A stretch of 64,000 bases of DNA from a bacterium (GTDB lineage Bacteria; Cyanobacteriota; Vampirovibrionia; Gastranaerophilales; Gastranaerophilaceae), in the NCBI GenBank assembly GCA_017941035.1, contig JAGAXG010000002.1, positions 1-64,000 of the forward strand, given 5' to 3'. The position numbers and the translations under genes are program-made. Of this stretch, positions 60,346-64,000 are shown one piece after another (within the stretch, counting starts at the first letter, position 1; each line of letters begins with the position of its first letter). The notes beneath the pieces are model-generated. The model worked only from the letters and a program-made list of their open reading frames with translations, had not been told where the DNA came from and ran no database searches.

Positions 60346-61579
60346 TACCATCTAGAAATTCTTTTAATTCTTTTTCAGTATCAGTTGGAACAAATTTAAA
60401 ATTTATACTAATGCTATCAATTTCAATATGTTCAATACAATTCCTATTTTCAGTTTTAGGATATAACAATGTAACATCGCCACATTGAAGTCTATTAGCA
60501 TAAGCTAAACATTGGTATATATCTCCTTGACTAATATCTTCTGTTTTACCGATTATTTTATACTTAGCATCAAAAATTTTAGATACTATACCGTTTTGTT
60601 TTACAATAATGTCCGGTTTAATTCTGAAATAATTGCCTTTATCTAAGTTATGAACAGTTTGTAATCCAATTTTTACATCTTTATTTTCATAATTTAATTT
60701 TATAAAATTGCTTATAAAATCTTCAAAAAGAGCTTCTGTTCTAATTAAGAACGCAAACGATTGGTTTTCGCCATCTGTATTAAATGATATACAATGACTT
60801 AAAAACAGTTTGCAATATTCAAGCACAATGACAAAATCTTCCATAAACCGATTTATATATACTTGATTGCAATCCTCTAAACTACAATTTACATCATCCA
60901 CATCATTTAAGGCACAAATAATGTCATTTAGTAATCGCTTGTTATAATCATTTGAGGTAACTTCTAATAATCTTTTCGATACATATTTTACTATTTGATT
61001 AAATTTATTGTTCAATTCAAAAGAATCAAATGTACAATGAAACAAATGAGGTTTTCCGCTACAAATATTTCTAATATATTCGTTAAAATCTAGCCGACCT
61101 TTAAGAAAAGTTGTCTCTTCACTTATTTCTTCGTAATGTTGAAATAAAGAAGTTGAAAATAAGTTTTGAGTATATTTTGCATAAATATGTATTAGTATCT
61201 CAAAAAAGTCATATTCACAGTTTTTTAAATTGGATTCTATTTTAGGTAAAGTACATATATTGCTGTATTTTAGCCAAAATAAAAGCATAGATGTTATATC
61301 TTGCCTATCCTTATTTTTACATATTTTAGGATATAAATTAAAAGAATTATTTCCAAATTTTATTAAACCAACATAGTTTCGAGATTGTATTTTATTGTCA
61401 TCAATGTTAAAAAATCTTTGCCTTGCGTAAAATCGGTTATCATTTAGAGAATTATAAAAATATTCATTAGATTTTTCATTTTGATATTTTGTCCATGTAT
61501 CATTCAAAAAAATTTTGAAATTATCAATATCAAAATCTAATGGCAATTCTTTTGGTTCGTCAAATTCAAATAAATCCAA
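60287..61579 (-). CDS. mcrC: McrC-type nuclease subunit of a McrBC restriction system
   Basis: McrC is the nuclease partner of the McrB GTPase. The 430-residue protein has an N-terminal region (about 1-150; GLIKFGNNSFNLYPKI) and a C-terminal PD-(D/E)XK nuclease (about 260-390) with RIKPDIIVKQNGIVSKIFDA followed by KYK (about 325-347), giving D and DAK. FLIRTEALFEDFISNFI is also family-typical. The start is TTG, directly after the mcrB stop, with AGAGGTGAT upstream inside mcrB, so translation is coupled. Its last 20 codons overlap the converging XRE gene. Confidence 0.88.
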   Translation of the reverse strand: MDLFEFDEPKELPLDFDIDNFKIFLNDTWTKYQNEKSNEYFYNSLNDNRFYARQRFFNIDDNKIQSRNYVGLIKFGNNSFNLYPKICKNKDRQDITSMLLFWLKYSNICTLPKIESNLKNCEYDFFEILIHIYAKYTQNLFSTSLFQHYEEISEETTFLKGRLDFNEYIRNICSGKPHLFHCTFDSFELNNKFNQIVKYVSKRLLEVTSNDYNKRLLNDIICALNDVDDVNCSLEDCNQVYINRFMEDFVIVLEYCKLFLSHCISFNTDGENQSFAFLIRTEALFEDFISNFIKLNYENKDVKIGLQTVHNLDKGNYFRIKPDIIVKQNGIVSKIFDAKYKIIGKTEDISQGDIYQCLAYANRLQCGDVTLLYPKTENRNCIEHIEIDSISINFKFVPTDTEKELKEFLDGIILQNQTSPLQESQELLQV

Positions 61580-63301
61580 CTATATCACCTCTAAATGAAA
61601 TGTATCCTTAAAAACAATATTTGCATCTGCAGCTTTTAATATTTCTGTAACACAATCCTTATCGCCATTAAAGTATTCCATAAGGAGTGGAATAACTTTT
61701 TTATTCAGAATATCTTTTAATTTAGGTTGCTTCTTTTTATCCATAAAATATGCATGTCCTATTAAATAGTCTGCTTTTTTCTTCTTTAATAAAATGGTTT
61801 CATTTAATTTTTTGAGAAAATCGACATAATAAATGCCTTCTATGTCATAAACAGGATATTTAGGAACAAATTCAAATCTTCTGCGTAAAGCTACATCTAA
61901 TAAAGCTAATGATTTATCTGCTGTATTCATTGTCCCAACAATATATAAATTGTTTGGTACACATAAAGTACCACCTGTTGGTAACGTAAGTTTTTGCTGT
62001 TCTTCATTTCCCCATCTTTTGTTAGCTTCTATTAATGTTATCAGCTCTCCAAAAATTTTTGATATATTACCTCTATTTATTTCATCAATTGTAATTAAAT
62101 ATTTATAATCAGGATTATTTAAAGCATCATCACATATGATTTTGAAAATTCCTCTTTTTTCTTTGAATTTTAGCCCCCCATCATAATCTGTATCAGGTCT
62201 TATCCCAATTATAAAGTCTTCATAGGAATATGATTGATGAAACGTAATAAATTTACAAAAGTCGTCTTCATTTATTTCTTTTTTATCAGAAGGATTTATA
62301 TATTTGCTTAAAGCATTTTCTACCATTTCAATACCATTTTGAGAAAGCTTGTATGCTTTTTGTGAAATTTCATACTCAAAATAATCATTACCAGTTTTAC
62401 CACTTTCTGATAAAGCATCACATTTGATGGAATTTCGCATCAAATCACTTCTCAAAGAACATTCAGGGGTTGCACCACCATTTTCTTTTTTATCTGCTAT
62501 ATACTCTTTAATGTATTCAAGTTTATATAATTCATTAGGCTTATAACTATTCGTTTTATTTGCTTTATACATTCCTAAAGCAATAATTTCACTCCAAGAT
62601 AAATCCATAATATTTTCTTTAACAGATTGTTTTTTAGCAAAAACTTTTTTATTGTACTCCATTATTTGATTTTTAATTTTGCCTAAAAAGTAAGTCTTAC
62701 CTGTTCCAGGAGGACCATATAAAATTTGATTTAGTGGCATATCAATATCATCGCTAATCATATAAGAGAAATTTTCTTCAACATATTTTATACCATTTTC
62801 AGATAAATAATATAAGTCATTTTCTCTAATAAATAAATTGCGAGTTTTGCGATGATAATCAGTAGTCATATCATTTGAGCATTCTCTTAATTCTGTTCCT
62901 ATTGATGGAGATTCAGCTTTTTTAATCTTTTTTGCAAGAACAACCAAAGGCAAGTTCTTTACTTCTGTTGGTGTATATTTATAATTTTTATCATTTTTAT
63001 ACATTGCAATTGCTGCAATTTCGCACCATGGTAATTTACTTAAAAGTTCATGTTCTGTGTCATTTTCTACATCAGTACTCATGTTTTTCATATAATCATA
63101 AAGTTTTATGCCTTTAGATAATTCAGTAGAATAACTTTCATTCAGCCCAGATTTTTTAATAATTTCAGTAGCTGAATAATTATTTTCTTTTATTTCATTT
63201 GCGTATTGAACTCCAAAAGCATGAATAGCACTAACCTTATTACCTTTATCCGCATTTGTATAATTGTTTCTTAATATTGATGCAAGTTTTTCAATATTCA
63301 T
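61580..63301 (-). CDS. mcrB: McrB-type AAA+ GTPase with inserted duplicate domain
   Basis: The 573-residue protein has an HTH-like N-terminus (about 1-75), a first repeat domain (88-178), the AAA+ Walker A ILYGPPGTGKTYFLG (193-207), a second copy of the repeat domain (232-330), then the rest of the AAA+ core: FITFHQSYSYEDFIIGIRP (351-369), Walker B LITIDEINRGNISKIFGEL (402-420) and VGTMNTADKSLALLD (455-469). McrB moves along DNA and activates McrC. A GGAGG site precedes the ATG. The insertion of a repeat copy between Walker A and the FHQSYSY strand is unusual: E. coli McrB has only a short loop there. Both repeat copies read W-x-E-I-x-A-x-x-M-Y-K and end Y-x-L-S-x-x-G-I. Confidence 0.88.
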   Translation of the reverse strand: MNIEKLASILRNNYTNADKGNKVSAIHAFGVQYANEIKENNYSATEIIKKSGLNESYSTELSKGIKLYDYMKNMSTDVENDTEHELLSKLPWCEIAAIAMYKNDKNYKYTPTEVKNLPLVVLAKKIKKAESPSIGTELRECSNDMTTDYHRKTRNLFIRENDLYYLSENGIKYVEENFSYMISDDIDMPLNQILYGPPGTGKTYFLGKIKNQIMEYNKKVFAKKQSVKENIMDLSWSEIIALGMYKANKTNSYKPNELYKLEYIKEYIADKKENGGATPECSLRSDLMRNSIKCDALSESGKTGNDYFEYEISQKAYKLSQNGIEMVENALSKYINPSDKKEINEDDFCKFITFHQSYSYEDFIIGIRPDTDYDGGLKFKEKRGIFKIICDDALNNPDYKYLITIDEINRGNISKIFGELITLIEANKRWGNEEQQKLTLPTGGTLCVPNNLYIVGTMNTADKSLALLDVALRRRFEFVPKYPVYDIEGIYYVDFLKKLNETILLKKKKADYLIGHAYFMDKKKQPKLKDILNKKVIPLLMEYFNGDKDCVTEILKAADANIVFKDTFHLEVI

Positions 63302-63536
63302 ATAGACCTCCGGTATAGTTGAATTATAGCATAAATATGAAAAATGCCATTTTTAAATGATACACAATATAATTTTGTATCATTCTGTAAATTTACTCTG
63401 ATTATTACTCTGTTTACCTTTTGAATACTTTTTGAAAATAGTTGAAAAATAAGGTGTACTTTGAATATTACATAATTTATAATTTTAATATATTTATGTA
63501 TCATACACTACAACTGAATTTTGGAGGTATTTGCTT
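63302..63536. other. Intergenic region between mcrB and integrase
   Basis: These 235 bases contain the divergent promoters and the GGAGG ribosome sites of mcrB and the tyrosine recombinase. I see no gene and no copy of the tRNA-Asn 3' end. Confidence 0.5.
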
Positions 63537-64000
63537 ATGGAATTTGTACAACCTATTAGAGATTTGAAGAAAATCGAAACTATCAAAAAACTGTTACGGC
63601 AACAGAATTTGCGTGATTATTGTCTTTTTGTAGTCGGCATAAATTCAGGGCTACGCATTAGTGATCTGTTAAAATTGCATGTATCAGATGTCTATGAGAA
63701 TGGTAAGCCAAAAGACCGCATACTGATACGAGAGAAAAAGACAAACAAGTTTAAAGATTTTCCGCTATCAGATAACGCAAAATCAGCACTAAAAGAATAT
63801 CTAAAAACAAGAAATTACAAAGACAACGAGCCTTTATTCATATCACGCAAGAATAAGGGCTTTTTGTTACGACAACAAGCATACAAGATTTTGAATAATG
63901 TTGCAAAAGATGTTGGCATAAAAGAAAAAATCGGAACGCATACACTCCGTAAAACATTCGGCTACCATGCACACATAAATGGCTATGACATAACCCTTAT
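63537..64000 (+). CDS. Tyrosine recombinase, partial (runs off window)
   Basis: The first 154 codons of a phage-integrase-type recombinase are present. The core-type domain begins LRDYCLFVVGINSGLRISDLL, where R (about 42) is the first catalytic arginine. FISRKNKGFLLRQQAYKILN and HTLRKTFGYHAH (about 138-149) supply the H-x-x-R pair. The N-terminal DNA-binding arm is short (about 24 residues), so this belongs to a compact class. GGAGG precedes the ATG. The catalytic tyrosine lies beyond the edge. Confidence 0.88.
   Translation, partial: MEFVQPIRDLKKIETIKKLLRQQNLRDYCLFVVGINSGLRISDLLKLHVSDVYENGKPKDRILIREKKTNKFKDFPLSDNAKSALKEYLKTRNYKDNEPLFISRKNKGFLLRQQAYKILNNVAKDVGIKEKIGTHTLRKTFGYHAHINGYDITL

Larger units (their letters stand above)
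52409..64000. mobile_element. Integrated mobile element at tRNA-Asn (right end outside window)
   Basis: The element starts next to the tRNA-Asn 3' end and carries a serine recombinase, a prim-pol and helicase pair, small unknowns, an XRE regulator, a PD-(D/E)XK nuclease and McrBC, plus a tyrosine recombinase at the far right. No capsid, tail or conjugation gene is visible, which fits a satellite, integrated plasmid or mobilizable island. No copy of the tRNA 3' end was seen downstream, so the right boundary is not in the window. Confidence 0.7.

Noticed and set aside
1-64000. CRISPR array or rRNA operon
   Set aside because: No set of regularly spaced direct repeats and no conserved rRNA stretches were seen; only one tRNA was found.

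Overview
The window is AT-rich bacterial DNA that is coding-dense on both strands. The gene mix suggests a fermentative, diderm, gut-type bacterium related to the non-photosynthetic cyanobacterial sister lineage (Vampirovibrionia/Melainabacteria, order Gastranaerophilales). The evidence is a GT9 heptosyltransferase and an MlaD-type protein (outer envelope), DAP-type murein synthesis, FixCX, two [FeFe]-hydrogenase paralogues, a prepilin remnant of the AFTLAETL type, and several proteins that look lineage-restricted. The taxonomic call is an inference from gene content and was not tested by a search.

Region 1 (1-31.2 kb) is mostly housekeeping. It holds a heptosyltransferase, a GAF-GGDEF-HD signalling protein, thiL-ispD, fixCX, lysA-cdaA-yitT, a YkgJ-like protein, mlaD-upp, a LysM/amidase/lysozyme fusion, an asparaginase II-family gene, a VKOR-DsbA fusion with queH, corA, a ROK kinase with ffh, hpf, menG/ubiE, a DUF4127 gene, an orphan OppD-like ATPase, metG and a HEAT-repeat protein. 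A gene-free, hairpin-rich stretch lies at 23.7-24.26 kb.

Region 2 (31.5-46.3 kb) holds signalling and hydrogen metabolism. Two histidine kinases are divergent around a 70-bp double promoter, and one is coupled to a REC-x-REC response regulator. Then come ruvC, mtnA, a large unknown protein, and a hydrogen locus: a catalytic-type [FeFe] hydrogenase, a sensory-type [FeFe] hydrogenase with PAS, a SpoIIE-type phosphatase and two thioredoxin-like [2Fe-2S] proteins. A lytic transglycosylase follows.

Region 3 (46.7-52.3 kb) holds an NAD-type isocitrate dehydrogenase, a patch of broken genes (47.8-48.8 kb), a TPR protein, a Bax-inhibitor-1 family protein and tRNA-Asn.

Region 4 (52.4 kb to the right edge) looks like an integrated mobile element attached to tRNA-Asn. 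It has a large serine recombinase whose 3' end is antisense to the tRNA, a prim-pol plus superfamily-3/DUF927-like helicase replication pair, several unknowns, a PD-(D/E)XK nuclease, an XRE regulator, an McrBC-type restriction pair with an unusual McrB, and a tyrosine recombinase running off the edge. No virion or conjugation genes are visible, so a satellite, plasmid-like or mobilizable island carrying defence cargo is the best description.

The most general signal is a promoter rule. At least twelve genes, on both strands and in both core and mobile DNA, have a TANNNT -10 box ending six (once seven) bases before the ATG and no Shine-Dalgarno sequence, which predicts leaderless mRNAs. Genes inside operons, and other first genes, have ordinary GGAG-type ribosome sites.
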